64,000 nucleotides of DNA from an uncultured Pseudomonadota bacterium (GCA_946479515.1 CAMLGF010000005.1:1-64000); one strand, 5' to 3'. Shown: positions 34,939-43,814, counted from the stretch's first letter. Numbers and translations: made by a program. Notes: generated by a model from the letters alone, not told the origin.

Positions 34939-35888
34939 GCAAGGTGCTCGTCATCGCCGAACACGCCGGCGGCCGGCTCAATACAGCGACTGCCAAGTGC
35001 GTGAAGGCGGCCGGCGCTCTCGGCGCCGATGAGATCGTGGTGGCCGTCCTGGCCGCGCCCGGGTCGCCAGTCCCGGCCCAGGCCGCGCAGATCGCCGGTG
35101 TGGCGCGCGTGCTCGAGGTGGCGAATGCAGCCAATGAGCACGCCCTCGCCGCCATGCAGGCGCCGCAGGTGGCCGAGCTCAGCCAGGGATTCACGCACGT
35201 GCTGGGCCCCTCCACCACCTTCGGCAAGGACCTCATGCCGCGGGTCGCCGCGCTGCTGAATGCACCGCAGATCTCGGACGTCATGGCCATCGAAAGCGCC
35301 ACGCGTTTCAAGCGCCCTATCTACGCGGGCAATGCCATCACCACCGTGGAAGTCGCGGCGGGCAACCTGGTCGTGGCCACCATCCGCATCGCTTCGTTCG
35401 AAGCCGCGCCCGGCGGCGGTTCGGCGCCGGTGCAGGCCGTGTCGGTCAAGGCCTCACTGCCCGCGCATACGCGCTTCGTCGAGCTGACGGCGGCGGGCGG
35501 CGACCGCCCCGATCTGCAGAGCGCGTCCAAGGTGGTCTCGGGCGGTCGTGCACTCGCGAGCAGCGAGGCTTTCAAGCTCATCTATTCGTTGGCCGACAAG
35601 CTCGGCGCGGCCGTGGGTGCGTCCCGGGCAGCCGTCGATGCCGGCTATGTGCCCAGCGACATGCAGGTGGGTCAGACCGGCAAGATCATCGCGCCGGACC
35701 TGTACATCGCCGTCGGCATCTCCGGTGCGATCCAGCACCTCACGGGAATCAAGGACGCGCGCACCGTCGTCGCGATCAACAAGGATGCGGAGGCGCCCAT
35801 CTTCGAGGCCGCGGACATCGGCCTGGTCGGCGATCTCTTCACCGTCGTGCCCGAACTCGAGAAGTTGATCGTCGCCGGAAAGAAGTAA
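34935..35888 (+). CDS. etfA: electron transfer flavoprotein subunit alpha
   Basis: A 317-residue FAD-binding subunit. The start is the ATG at 34935, within the etfB stop (ATGA). The C-terminal FAD domain shows [20 protein letters not shown], the conserved [16 protein letters not shown] and [20 protein letters not shown]. With etfB it forms the ETF dimer, linking beta-oxidation (fused enzyme at 4774) and branched-chain catabolism to respiration. Confidence 0.96.
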   Translation: MSKVLVIAEHAGGRLNTATAKCVKAAGALGADEIVVAVLAAPGSPVPAQAAQIAGVARVLEVANAANEHALAAMQAPQVAELSQGFTHVLGPSTTFGKDLMPRVAALLNAPQISDVMAIESATRFKRPIYAGNAITTVEVAAGNLVVATIRIASFEAAPGGGSAPVQAVSVKASLPAHTRFVELTAAGGDRPDLQSASKVVSGGRALASSEAFKLIYSLADKLGAAVGASRAAVDAGYVPSDMQVGQTGKIIAPDLYIAVGISGAIQHLTGIKDARTVVAINKDAEAPIFEAADIGLVGDLFTVVPELEKLIVAGKK

Positions 35889-35913
35889 CTGTCCGGCCCC
35901 GCGGAAACGCGGC

Positions 35914-35949
35914 AAGCCCGACCGCACGCGCAGCGTCGCGGTCGGGCTT
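35914..35949. terminator. bidirectional hairpin between etfA and peroxiredoxin gene
   Basis: AAGCCCGACCGC (35914-35925) and GCGGTCGGGCTT (35938-35949) form a perfect twelve-base stem around a twelve-base loop, in the 77-base gap between convergent stops. The A/T ends could act as a short uridine tract in either direction. Confidence 0.7.
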
Positions 35950-35965
35950 CGCCAGCGAGCAGCGC

Positions 35966-36448
35966 TCAGAGCTTGCCGAGGATGTACTCGGCGGCCGAGA
36001 CCTTGAACTCCTTCGGTGCCTCGACCTCCACGTCGGCAGCCACGCCATCCTTCACCACGATGGCGAAGCGCTGTCCGCGCGTGCCCATGCCGAAGCCGCG
36101 GCCGTCCATTTCCAGGCCCAGCGCCTTCGCGTAGTCGCCGTTGCCGTCGGCGAGCATGAGCACCTGGTCACCCACGTTCGAGTGCTTGCCCCAGGCATCC
36201 ATGACGAACACGTCATTCACCGCCATGCAGGCAATGGTGTCGACGCCCTTGGCCTTGAGGGCGGCGGCGTTCTGCACGTAACCGGGCAGGTGCTTGGCAT
36301 CGCAGGTGGGAGTGAACGCCCCGGGTACCGAGAACAGCACCACCGTCTTGCCCTTGAAGAGCTGGTCGGTCGTGAGGTCCTGGATTCCGTCCTTCGTCTT
36401 GGTCTTGAACGTGCCCGAGGGCATCTTGTCGCCTGCCTTGATCGCCAT
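35966..36448 (-). CDS. peroxiredoxin, Prx5 type
   Basis: A 160-residue thiol peroxidase reducing hydrogen and organic peroxides. The peroxidatic Cys49 sits in VPGAFTPTCDAKHLPGY; AVNDVFVMDAWGK and GRGFGMGTRGQRFA are typical of the Prx5/AHP1 class. No fused glutaredoxin domain. A second cysteine (Cys74, TIACMAV) is present but is not the usual resolving position. A strong ribosome-binding site (AAGGAG) precedes the ATG. Confidence 0.93.
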   Translation of the reverse strand: MAIKAGDKMPSGTFKTKTKDGIQDLTTDQLFKGKTVVLFSVPGAFTPTCDAKHLPGYVQNAAALKAKGVDTIACMAVNDVFVMDAWGKHSNVGDQVLMLADGNGDYAKALGLEMDGRGFGMGTRGQRFAIVVKDGVAADVEVEAPKEFKVSAAEYILGKL

Positions 36449-36494
36449 TGTCGTCTCCTTGGAATGAATCGCCTCGTAGTGGCTTTCCGCAGGG

Positions 36495-37040
36495 CTAGTC
36501 CCTGTGGATTTGCGCCGCGAGTTCGAGATCGCCTTTGAATCGGGTATCGCCGGAGCGCACCACCAGGTCCAGGGGGCTCACGCCGTTCTGATCTTTTTTC
36601 TGCAGGTCCGCGCCGCGCCGCACCAGGTACTTCGCGGTCTCCTGACGTCCGGCCGCCACGGCGAACCAGAGCGGTGTGGCGCCGCCCTTGCCGGGCTCGT
36701 CGATGGGAAGGCCGCGCTCGAGGAGCAGGCCGCAGATGCCCGTCATGCCCTTGGCGGCGGCCAGGTGCAGCACGCCATTGCCCTCGGCGTCGTGCGCGGT
36801 GACGTCGGCGCCACTTTCGATGAGACCCTGCGCAGAACTGCTCTTCCCCTGCTTCGCGGCCAGCAGCAGTGGAGTGTCACCCGTGGAAGTCTTCGCATTG
36901 ACGTCGCCGCCCTGATCGAGCGCGCTCTTGACGGCACCGCGGTCGTTACGCGTCACGGCCTCTTCCACCGGCTGTTTGCCGCAGGCCACCAACAACAACA
37001 ATGACAACGCGGCTACGAACCGCCAGTGCGAATGGATCAC
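36495..37040 (-). CDS. ankyrin-repeat lipoprotein
   Basis: A 181-residue protein starting with GTG behind AGGGAG. The N-terminus is a lipoprotein signal with lipobox LLVAC, giving lipidated Cys20. About four to five ankyrin repeats follow (DVNAKTSTGDTPLLLAAKQG, DVTAHDAEGNGVLHLAAAKG, GGATPLWFAVAAGRQETAKY). It is likely a periplasm-facing protein-binding module. Partner unknown. It lies 46 bases upstream of the peroxiredoxin in the same direction. Confidence 0.85.
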   Translation of the reverse strand: MIHSHWRFVAALSLLLLVACGKQPVEEAVTRNDRGAVKSALDQGGDVNAKTSTGDTPLLLAAKQGKSSSAQGLIESGADVTAHDAEGNGVLHLAAAKGMTGICGLLLERGLPIDEPGKGGATPLWFAVAAGRQETAKYLVRRGADLQKKDQNGVSPLDLVVRSGDTRFKGDLELAAQIHRD

Positions 37041-37060
37041 GCGGACTCCCTGGAAAATTG

Positions 37061-37978
37061 TCAGACTCTCGGCGAGGGGAACAGGCCGGCTTTCACGAGC
37101 ATGCCGGGAACCGCGTGGTCGAGTGTGCCCTGCAGCCAGCGGCTGGTGTCGAGCAATGCAGGCAGGTCCACGCCGGTGTCATATCCCATCCGATGCAGCA
37201 TGTAGACGAGATCTTCGGTCGGGATGTTGCCCGTGGCGGCCGGCGCGAACGGGCAGCCGCCGATGCCGCCACAGCTCGAATCCAGGGCTTTCGCGCCCGC
37301 GGCCGCGGCCGCACAGGCGTTGGCGAGCCCGGTGTTGCGCGTGTTGTGGAAATGCGCGCGCAGGGGCGTGTCGGGCAGTGAGCGCCGCAGTTGCGACAAC
37401 ACGTCGGTAACCTGCGTGGGCACGGCGACACCGATGGTATCGGCGACCGCGATCTCGTCAGGTGCGCCCGCGGCCACGCGCAGCGCAAGCTCGCGCACGC
37501 GCTCGGCCGGCACTTCGCCCTCGAAAGGACAACCGAATGCTGTCGACAGTGTGATGTGCGCGCGGACGCCGGCGGCCTTGGCCGCCGCGGCGATCTCCAG
37601 CCAGGCAGCGACGCCCTGCTCGACGCTGCAGCCCTGATTGCGCTGGCTGAACGACTCGGTGGTGGCGATGGCCATGCCCACCTCGGTGCATCCGGCGGCC
37701 AGTGCGCGATCGAGCCCCTTGCGATTGAGCACGAGACCGATGTACCGCGCAGCCGGACGGACGTCGGCCAGCGCACCGAGCACCGCCTCGGCATCGGCCA
37801 TTTGCGGCACCCGTTTGGGGTTGACGAAGCTGGCCACCTCGATCCTCACCAGGCCCGCCGCGGTCAGGCGGCGCACGAATTCGACCTTGGTGGCCGTGGG
37901 CAGCACGCGCGGCTCGCTCTGCAACCCGTCACGCGGACCCACTTCGACGATCTCGATGGATTTCATACCGTCTGCCAT
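37061..37978 (-). CDS. hydroxymethylglutaryl-CoA lyase
   Basis: A 305-residue DRE-TIM metallolyase that splits HMG-CoA to acetoacetate and acetyl-CoA, the last step of leucine breakdown. It has the start motif EVGPRDGLQSEP, SFVNPKRVPQMAD, the metal ligands in RAHFHNTRNTG and the signature GGIGGCPFAPAATGN with the catalytic Cys. The ATG at 37976-37978 is only six bases from a TAGAAT box. It is divergent from the CoA transferase. Confidence 0.92.
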   Translation of the reverse strand: MADGMKSIEIVEVGPRDGLQSEPRVLPTATKVEFVRRLTAAGLVRIEVASFVNPKRVPQMADAEAVLGALADVRPAARYIGLVLNRKGLDRALAAGCTEVGMAIATTESFSQRNQGCSVEQGVAAWLEIAAAAKAAGVRAHITLSTAFGCPFEGEVPAERVRELALRVAAGAPDEIAVADTIGVAVPTQVTDVLSQLRRSLPDTPLRAHFHNTRNTGLANACAAAAAGAKALDSSCGGIGGCPFAPAATGNIPTEDLVYMLHRMGYDTGVDLPALLDTSRWLQGTLDHAVPGMLVKAGLFPSPRV

Positions 37979-37984
37979 GCGCGA

Positions 37985-37990
37985 ATTCTA
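37985..37990 (-). promoter_or_regulatory. -10 box of the HMG-CoA lyase gene, likely leaderless
   Basis: TAGAAT on the minus strand (complement of 37985-37990) is separated from the ATG by six bases, so the transcript would start at the initiation codon. No convincing -35 is visible at 17 bases. Confidence 0.45.
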
Positions 37991-38006
37991 AGCGTGTTGC
38001 ACCCGC

Positions 38007-38034
38007 TTGACCCCCTTCGGACACGTGGTACAAA
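38007..38034 (+). promoter_or_regulatory. promoter of the CoA-transferase gene, near-leaderless
   Basis: TTGACC (38007-38012), 16-base spacer, TACAAA (38029-38034). The ATG follows nine bases later, so the 5' leader would be only a few bases and has no ribosome-binding site. Confidence 0.5.
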
Positions 38035-38043
38035 CCGGCCGCC

Positions 38044-39252
38044 ATGACTTCCAACCCCACCTCCGCTGGTGCGCTCGCCGATCTGCGCGTACTCGAGCTC
38101 GGCACGCTGATCGCCGGACCCTTCTGCGGGCAGCTGCTGGGCGACATGGGCGCCGAGGTCATCAAGATCGAAGCACCGGGTCAGGGCGACCCCATGCGCC
38201 ACTGGGGGCCGCAGAAGCGCGGCACGCCCTCGGTATGGTGGCCGGTGATCGGACGCAACAAAAAGGCCATCACCCTGAACCTGCGAGAGGTTAAAGGCCA
38301 ACAGCTTTTCAAAGACTTATGTCTTAAATCTGATGTAGTAATCGAAAACTTCCGGCCCGGTACGCTGGAAAAATGGAACTGCGGCTGGGAAGTCCTTTCC
38401 GCGCTCAATCCCCGGCTCATCCTGGTGCGGGTATCCGGTTACGGCCAGTCGGGGCCGTATGCGCAGCGAGCCGGATACGGCGGCATCGGCGAGGCCATGG
38501 GTGGCCTTCGCTATATCGTCGGCGAACCGGACCGACCACCGTCGCGCGTGGGCATCAGCATCGGCGACTCTTTGGCCGCCGTGCACGCGTGCATGGGCAC
38601 GCTCGCCGCCCTGCATTACCGGGAAAGAACCGGACGCGGCCAAGTGGTCGACGCGGCCATCTATGAATCCGTGCTCAACATGATGGAGTGCCTGGTCACC
38701 GAGTACGACCAGTTGGGCCACGTACGCGAGCGCAGCGGGCCGATCCTGCCGCGCATCGCGCCCAGCAACGTGTATCCGACGCGCGATGGCATCGTGATGA
38801 TCGGCGCCAACCAGGACACGGTGTTCGCGCGGCTCGCTGCGGCCATGCAATCTCCGGAGCTTGCCCAGGATGCGCGCTATCGCGACCACGCTGCGCGTGG
38901 CGAGCACCAGCAGGAACTCGACGCGCTGATTGGGCAATGGACCGCGCGCTTCGACACCCGCGACCTGCTCGCGCGCCTGGAGGAATTCGGCATCCCTTCG
39001 GGGCTCATCTATCGCGCGCCGGACATGCTGGACGATCCGCATTTCGCGGCGCGGCAGGCCATCGTGAGCACCGAGCATCCGGTGTTCGGCAGGCTGCGCA
39101 TGCAGAACGTGGCGCCGCGCCTGTCAGCCAGCCCGGGATCCGTGCGCACGCCCGCGCCGGAACTGGGGCAGCACAATGACGAGGTCTATGGCCAGCTGCT
39201 CGGGCTGGACGTCGCGATCCGGGACAGCCTGCGGCAAGGCGGCGTGATCTGA
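38044..39252 (+). CDS. CaiB/BaiF-family (class III) CoA transferase
   Basis: A 402-residue CoA transferase. It opens with LRVLELGTLIAGPFCGQLLGDMGAEVIKIE and has ENFRPGTLEKWNCG, VRVSGYGQSGPY and the catalytic Asp175 in GISIGDSLAAVHA. Acyl donor and acceptor are unknown; the divergent HMG-CoA lyase hints at branched-chain or dicarboxylic acid catabolism. Codons 83-102 (38290-38349) are strikingly AT-rich, 20 of 60 bases G or C, including the rare TTA codon, unlike the rest of the gene. The protein sequence there still fits the family. Confidence 0.9.
   Translation: MTSNPTSAGALADLRVLELGTLIAGPFCGQLLGDMGAEVIKIEAPGQGDPMRHWGPQKRGTPSVWWPVIGRNKKAITLNLREVKGQQLFKDLCLKSDVVIENFRPGTLEKWNCGWEVLSALNPRLILVRVSGYGQSGPYAQRAGYGGIGEAMGGLRYIVGEPDRPPSRVGISIGDSLAAVHACMGTLAALHYRERTGRGQVVDAAIYESVLNMMECLVTEYDQLGHVRERSGPILPRIAPSNVYPTRDGIVMIGANQDTVFARLAAAMQSPELAQDARYRDHAARGEHQQELDALIGQWTARFDTRDLLARLEEFGIPSGLIYRAPDMLDDPHFAARQAIVSTEHPVFGRLRMQNVAPRLSASPGSVRTPAPELGQHNDEVYGQLLGLDVAIRDSLRQGGVI
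38290..38349 (+). other. AT-rich patch inside the CoA-transferase gene
   Basis: Sixty bases with 33% G+C and mostly A/T third positions inside a gene that is otherwise strongly GC-rich. They contain a dyad AAGAC-TTAT-GTCTT at 38312-38325. The reading frame is intact. It could be a small gene-conversion tract, an embedded regulatory site or drift. Confidence 0.75.
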
Positions 39253-39282
39253 ACCGCGTACCGCGTCGATCTCACTAAAGAA

Positions 39283-39306
39283 AAGGCCGGGCAAATGCCC
39301 GGCCTT
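39283..39306. terminator. bidirectional intrinsic terminator
   Basis: AAGGCCGGGC (39283-39292), loop AAAT, GCCCGGCCTT (39297-39306): a perfect ten-base stem with A tract on one side and T-rich sequence on the other. It lies between the convergent stops of the CoA transferase (39252) and the TPR gene (39328). Confidence 0.85.
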
Positions 39307-39327
39307 CTGCTTGCTTGCGGACCGCGC

Positions 39328-40560
39328 TCAGGTGTTCAGCAGCCAGAGCTTGGCGATGCGCGCCAGGGTCGGGTCTGCCTTGACCGTGCGGAATGCCTTC
39401 TCGGCTTCGGTCTTGTTGTTCGCCTTGAGATTGGCGATACCCAGGAGCAGGCCCGCCTGATCGGGTTGGGACAGCTTGCCCTTGGCAATACCGGCCTTGA
39501 GGGCCTCGACAGCCTTGGCATTCTCGCCATAGCCGAGATAGGCGGCACCCACATGGATGAGCGCGTCACCCGTGGGCGCGGCCTTGGCGGCCGCTTCCTT
39601 CGCGGCAAGGCTGGCCTTGTCGGTGGCGGCCGATGCCTTCGCCTTGTTGAGCAGGCGGGTGTTCAGATCGATGGAGCGCTGATCGGTGAACAGCTTCTTG
39701 GCGAAGGCCTGCTCGAGGATGGCCTGCGCCTCGCCGGGAAGCTTCATGTCGAGCGCGATCTGCGCCATCTCGGTGTATTCCGAGGGCTTCTTCATGACGC
39801 CCACGTTCACGGCCAGGCGCATCACGTTGATCTTCTGCTCGTCCGCGAGGTCGCTCTGGGTGAGCGAGGACAGCAGGTTCTGCCAGTACTCGGGCTTCGG
39901 GTAATAAACCACCAGCTTCTCGAACAACCGCGTGACGCAATTGTTGTCGTTCACCTTCTGGCAGGACGCGAGCACCAGCAGCATGGTGTCTTCCTTCGGA
40001 CGCTGACCCTGCTTTTCGAAGGCGCCGATCACTTCGTTCATGACGCGCACGGCATCGGCATTCTTGCCGCTCTGGTAGTACGCCTGGCCCAACGTGACCA
40101 TGAGTTCCGGGTCCTGCCGCAGCTTCAGGCCGCGATTCGCGTACTCGATGGCCTTGGGGTAATTGCGCATCTGGTAGTAGAGCGCGGTGAGATTCTTGTA
40201 GCGGCCCGGCTTGCTGCTCTCCGCCATGCACGGCGAGTTGAGGCCGGCTTCGAGTTCGCGCGCGGCATCCGCCAGCTGGCCCAGCTGGCTGTAGGCATAG
40301 CCCTTGAATTCGGTCATGTAGAACTGATCGAAGGCGGACTTGATATAGCCGGTGGTTCCTTCCGCCTCACGCACGCGGTTGAGAACCTCCTGCCACTTCT
40401 TGGCCTTGATGGCCTTGTTAGCCGCGTCCATGGGCTTGGCAATCTGTTTGCTGATCTTGCCGCCGCCCGTGCAGGCGCTCTGCGCGAAGGCGGCATTCGC
40501 CCCCGCCGTCATCAGAAGTACCGCCGCTGCTGCGACGCCGAAACGCGATCGAATTGTCAC
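39328..40560 (-). CDS. exported TPR-repeat protein, distal member of a tandem pair
   Basis: A 410-residue protein with GTG start behind AAGGAGCG. It has a signal peptide (MTIRSRFGVAAAAVLLMTAGANAAFA) and then all-helical tetratricopeptide-like repeats (YYQMRNYPKAIEYANRGLKL, LMVTLGQAYYQSGKNADAVR, VGAAYLGYGENAKAVEALKA). It should be periplasmic. It is a paralogue of the protein at 40698-41954, sharing YYPKPEYWQN, the repeat order and the C-terminal ARIAKLWLLNT / TRVAKLWSLNT. Gene order places both downstream of tonB-exbB-exbD-exbD, suggesting a periplasmic role in TonB-dependent transport. No enzyme motif. Confidence 0.85.
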   Translation of the reverse strand: MTIRSRFGVAAAAVLLMTAGANAAFAQSACTGGGKISKQIAKPMDAANKAIKAKKWQEVLNRVREAEGTTGYIKSAFDQFYMTEFKGYAYSQLGQLADAARELEAGLNSPCMAESSKPGRYKNLTALYYQMRNYPKAIEYANRGLKLRQDPELMVTLGQAYYQSGKNADAVRVMNEVIGAFEKQGQRPKEDTMLLVLASCQKVNDNNCVTRLFEKLVVYYPKPEYWQNLLSSLTQSDLADEQKINVMRLAVNVGVMKKPSEYTEMAQIALDMKLPGEAQAILEQAFAKKLFTDQRSIDLNTRLLNKAKASAATDKASLAAKEAAAKAAPTGDALIHVGAAYLGYGENAKAVEALKAGIAKGKLSQPDQAGLLLGIANLKANNKTEAEKAFRTVKADPTLARIAKLWLLNT

Positions 40561-40697
40561 TGGCTAACGCTCCTTTCAGATGGGCCTATGGTTTCAGCGG
40601 CCCCTGGGGTTTGCAAGACGAACGAGACAGAAGCATCGCGGATTCCGCTGTCGGCACACACTGATAATCCGCCCCATCATGATGCCTCCGCTTCGTC

Positions 40698-41954
40698 TCA
40701 GGTGTTCAACGACCAGAGCTTGGCCACCCGGGTCAGCGTGGGGTCCTTGTTGACCGTCTGGAATGCTTTGGCCGCCTCGGGCTTGTTGCCGGCCTTCAGG
40801 TAGGCAATGCCCAGCAGGATGCCGGCTTCGTCCGTATTGCGGACGCCGCCCTTGCCGATGCCCCGGGTCAGCGCCTCGATGGCCTTGTTGGCATCGCCAT
40901 AGCTCAGATAGGCGGCGCCGACTTTCACGTCGAGGTTGCCCTTCGGATTCGCCTTGGCCGCCGCTTCCTGCTGTGCCAGCGACTTCTTGTCGGTCTCGGC
41001 GGCAGCCTGGGCACGATCCAGCATCTTCTCGATGTCTGCCTTGCGGGTTTCCTTGAACACGTTCTTGGATTTGCCCGTTTCGATCGCCGAGATGGCCTCA
41101 CCCGGAAGTCCGGCATTCAGCGCGATCTCGGCCATCTCCGCGAACTGGTCGGAGGTGGTCATGGCGCCCACCTGCAAAGCGAGACGCATGATGTTGAGCA
41201 TCTGATTGTCGGTGGTCTCGGGCCGCATCATCGACACGACCACGTTCTGCCAGTACTCGGGCTTTGGGTAGTACTTGACCAGCTTCTCACCCTGCTCCGT
41301 AACGCAGGCCGCATCGCCGAGCTGCGAACAGGCGCCGTGGATGATGCGCAGGTTCTGCTCCCCGGGCGGCTGGCCCTGCGCTTCGAGCTTGGCCACCACG
41401 TCCTTCATCACCTTGACGGCGTTTTCATAGTCCTTGGACAGGTAGTACGCCTGCCCGACATAGAGGGAGAAATCGGGCGGAGCCCCGGCCTGGATGGCGC
41501 GGGTGCCGTATTCGATGACCTTGGGATAGTTGTCGATCTGGTAATAAACCTGCGTCAGCAGTTGCAGATTGCTGAGACGATCCTCGTCGGAAAGGCAGGG
41601 CGAATCGACGATCTGCTCGAGCTCGGCGCCAGCTTCCGCGTACTTTTTCTGGCCCGCATTGGCGCTGCCGAGCAGTTTATGTATCCAGAACTGGTCGTAG
41701 AGCGATTTTTCCTTTTCGTCGGCCTGCGCGATGGCGACCTGCGCCATGACCTCCGTCCAGTTCTGCGCCTTCACGGCATCGAAGGCAGCACTCATGGGCT
41801 TCTTGATGGGCTTGGAGATCACCGCGTTCTTGCCGCTGCACTCCGGTGCCTGCGCGGCCGCGAGATTGCTCATGCCCAGGCCAAGCACCGCCAGGGTGGC
41901 TAGGGCTGCACGGGTTGCTGCCGGGGCAGACTTGGATCCCCATCGTTTTGACAC
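40698..41954 (-). CDS. exported TPR-repeat protein, proximal member of a tandem pair
   Basis: A 418-residue periplasmic TPR-type protein starting with GTG after AAGGAG. The signal peptide extends to about residue 35 (NLAAAQA). Repeats include LTQVYYQIDNYPKVIEYGTR, LYVGQAYYLSKDYENAVKVM and VGAAYLSYGDANKAIEALTR. It aligns along its length with its downstream paralogue and shares KPEYWQN, the cysteines flanking the second repeat and the KLWSLNT ending. It is 134 bases downstream of the second exbD. Likely scaffold or partner in the TonB/ExbBD complex; not demonstrated. Confidence 0.85.
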   Translation of the reverse strand: MSKRWGSKSAPAATRAALATLAVLGLGMSNLAAAQAPECSGKNAVISKPIKKPMSAAFDAVKAQNWTEVMAQVAIAQADEKEKSLYDQFWIHKLLGSANAGQKKYAEAGAELEQIVDSPCLSDEDRLSNLQLLTQVYYQIDNYPKVIEYGTRAIQAGAPPDFSLYVGQAYYLSKDYENAVKVMKDVVAKLEAQGQPPGEQNLRIIHGACSQLGDAACVTEQGEKLVKYYPKPEYWQNVVVSMMRPETTDNQMLNIMRLALQVGAMTTSDQFAEMAEIALNAGLPGEAISAIETGKSKNVFKETRKADIEKMLDRAQAAAETDKKSLAQQEAAAKANPKGNLDVKVGAAYLSYGDANKAIEALTRGIGKGGVRNTDEAGILLGIAYLKAGNKPEAAKAFQTVNKDPTLTRVAKLWSLNT

Positions 41955-42088
41955 TTCCGACGCTCCTTACAAAGGAGCCGCGGGACCAGAAGGGCCGCGG
42001 CTCGTTTAGTACATGCCACCGTCGAGACACCCATCAACTTGGATGCGCCGTCCGGCGGAAAGTTTCTGATTTATTTCAGCGGCTTACG

Positions 42089-42526
42089 TTAGTCCTTGAA
42101 CTCTGCCGTGTTCACGAAGCCCATTTTCTGCATGCGATTGCGCTGCGCCGCGGCCATCACGAGAGCCGTGGTCTCATATCGCGAACGCCGATCTGGGCGA
42201 AGGTGAATCTCCGGTTGCGGGCGGCCTGCGGCCTCGGCCGACTGCCGCGCGGAGCGGAAGAACGACTCGAGCTGCGGAATACCCGACACCACCGTGCCAT
42301 TCCAGACGATCGTGCCATCGAAATCGATGTCGATCTGAATGACTTCCGGACGCACGGGCGGCGGCGGATTGTTCGTCTGCGGCATGTCCAGCTTGGTGGC
42401 GTGGGTCATGACGGGGATCGACATGATCAATACGATGATGAGCACGAGCATCACGTCGATGAGTGGAGTCGTGTTGATCTCCATCATCGGTGCGCCAGCG
42501 TCACTACTGCCAACACTCATTGCCAT
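42089..42526 (-). CDS. exbD: ExbD/TolR-family biopolymer transport protein (second copy)
   Basis: A 145-residue inner-membrane protein with one N-terminal span (PLIDVMLVLIIVLIMSIPVM) carrying the proton-relay Asp of the ExbD family, and a periplasmic domain. It starts MAMSVGSSDAGAPMMEINTT, closely like the copy just upstream. Two different ExbD subunits downstream of one ExbB is an arrangement also known in Xanthomonas. It lies 18 bases after the other copy. Confidence 0.92.
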   Translation of the reverse strand: MAMSVGSSDAGAPMMEINTTPLIDVMLVLIIVLIMSIPVMTHATKLDMPQTNNPPPPVRPEVIQIDIDFDGTIVWNGTVVSGIPQLESFFRSARQSAEAAGRPQPEIHLRPDRRSRYETTALVMAAAQRNRMQKMGFVNTAEFKD

Positions 42527-42544
42527 TTCGATGTTCCTCGAGTC

Positions 42545-42985
42545 TCAGCGCGTGACGCGAATGCTGGCCCTGTCGGGCTCGGTGATGAACGCGACCTTGA
42601 CGATGCCGGCGCGCTGCAGGCTGTTGAGCACCCGACCCACGGCCTCATAGCGCGCGGCGACGTCGCCGCGGATATGAAACTCGGGCTGCGGGTTCTTGCG
42701 CGCCTCGGCGACGATGCGCTGGAAGAACACCTGTCGGTCGGTGATGCGCCCCGCGTTCCAGAAGACCTGGCCGTTCGCATCCACCGATAGCGTGATGTTC
42801 TCCGGCTTGGTCTGCGTGGGCTGGTTCACCGCCTTCGGGATGCTCACCCTCGCCATGTCCTGCACCACGGGCACCGTGATCAAGAAGATGATCAGCAGCA
42901 CCAGCATGATGTCCACGAGCGGCGTGGTATTGATTTCCGAAATGGCGTCTCTTTCCTCTTCGCCACTGCCGACACTCATCGCCAT
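42545..42985 (-). CDS. exbD: ExbD/TolR-family biopolymer transport protein (first copy)
   Basis: A 146-residue inner-membrane protein with the membrane segment PLVDIMLVLLIIFLITVPVV including the conserved Asp, then a periplasmic domain ending RASIRVTR. The first seven residues (MAMSVGS) are identical to the second copy, pointing to gene duplication; the periplasmic parts have diverged. It follows exbB after 50 bases. With ExbB it forms the proton-driven motor that energises TonB. Confidence 0.93.
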   Translation of the reverse strand: MAMSVGSGEEERDAISEINTTPLVDIMLVLLIIFLITVPVVQDMARVSIPKAVNQPTQTKPENITLSVDANGQVFWNAGRITDRQVFFQRIVAEARKNPQPEFHIRGDVAARYEAVGRVLNSLQRAGIVKVAFITEPDRASIRVTR

Positions 42986-43035
42986 GGGTCTGTTACCTCT
43001 GAAGCCTGTAACGCAAAGCCGGGGTCAGCCGGTCT

Positions 43036-43755
43036 TTACTTTTTCGCGCCGGCAACCGGGGTGCTCTGCACGCGGGCGCCGCCCACGAGATAGGCGTGCA
43101 GGTCGGAGGCAAAGTTGCGCAGGTTCTCGCTGATGGTCTTGTTACGGCGCAGCAGCCAGTTGTAGCCCATGACGGCTGGCACGGCGACCGCCAGACCCAG
43201 CGCCGTCATGATGAGCGCTTCACCCACGGGACCCGCCACCTTGTCGATGGAGGCCTGGCCGCTGACGCCGATGGACACGAGGGCGTTCAGAATGCCCCAG
43301 ACGGTTCCGAACAGACCGACGAACGGAGCGGTGGAACCCACCGTCGCAAGGAACGCGAGACCGTTGCTCATCTTGCTGTTCACGGAGTCGACCGAACGCT
43401 GCAGCGACATGGTCACCCACTCGTGCAGATCGATGCGATCCGTCAGGCGACCTTCGTGGTGAGCCGAGGCACGCAGCCCGTCTTCGGCAACGGCGCGGAA
43501 ATCATTGTCCTTCGGGAGGCGATCCACGGCCTCCTTAAGGGAGCCCGAGCTCCAGAACTGCTTCTCGACGACCTTGGCACCGCTCTTGAGACGACGCTGG
43601 TCCCAGAGCTTGGTGAAAATGATGTACCAGGACACCGCAGACATGATCAGCAGGATGATCAGGGTGCCACGGGCTACGGCGTCACCCTGTTGCCAGAGTG
43701 CTTCAATGCCGTATGGGTTCTCGACTACAACAGCGTCAGCAGCAGCGTTTTGCAT
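43036..43755 (-). CDS. exbB: ExbB/MotA/TolQ-family proton channel protein
   Basis: A 239-residue inner-membrane protein with three membrane segments: about 28-48 (GTLIILLIMSAVSWYIIFTK), and two late ones in FLATVGSTAPFVGLFGTVWG and TALGLAVAVPAVMGYNWLLR. The GxxAPxxGLxGTVxG signature is intact. The start is the ATG at 43753-43755 behind GAGGAA; longer frames overlap tonB. It is the pentameric scaffold of the TonB motor. Confidence 0.95.
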   Translation of the reverse strand: MQNAAADAVVVENPYGIEALWQQGDAVARGTLIILLIMSAVSWYIIFTKLWDQRRLKSGAKVVEKQFWSSGSLKEAVDRLPKDNDFRAVAEDGLRASAHHEGRLTDRIDLHEWVTMSLQRSVDSVNSKMSNGLAFLATVGSTAPFVGLFGTVWGILNALVSIGVSGQASIDKVAGPVGEALIMTALGLAVAVPAVMGYNWLLRRNKTISENLRNFASDLHAYLVGGARVQSTPVAGAKK

Positions 43756-43814
43756 GATTTCCTCGATTACAAAAATGCGAAGCGGCGCCGGAGGCGCCGC
43801 ATCACCGTGAATGG

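Noticed and set aside
39295..40803. A 502-residue plus-strand protein opposite the TPR gene
   Set aside because: It is the antisense shadow of a well-supported TPR protein in GC-rich DNA, with His/Leu/Gly-rich composition and no recognisable domain.
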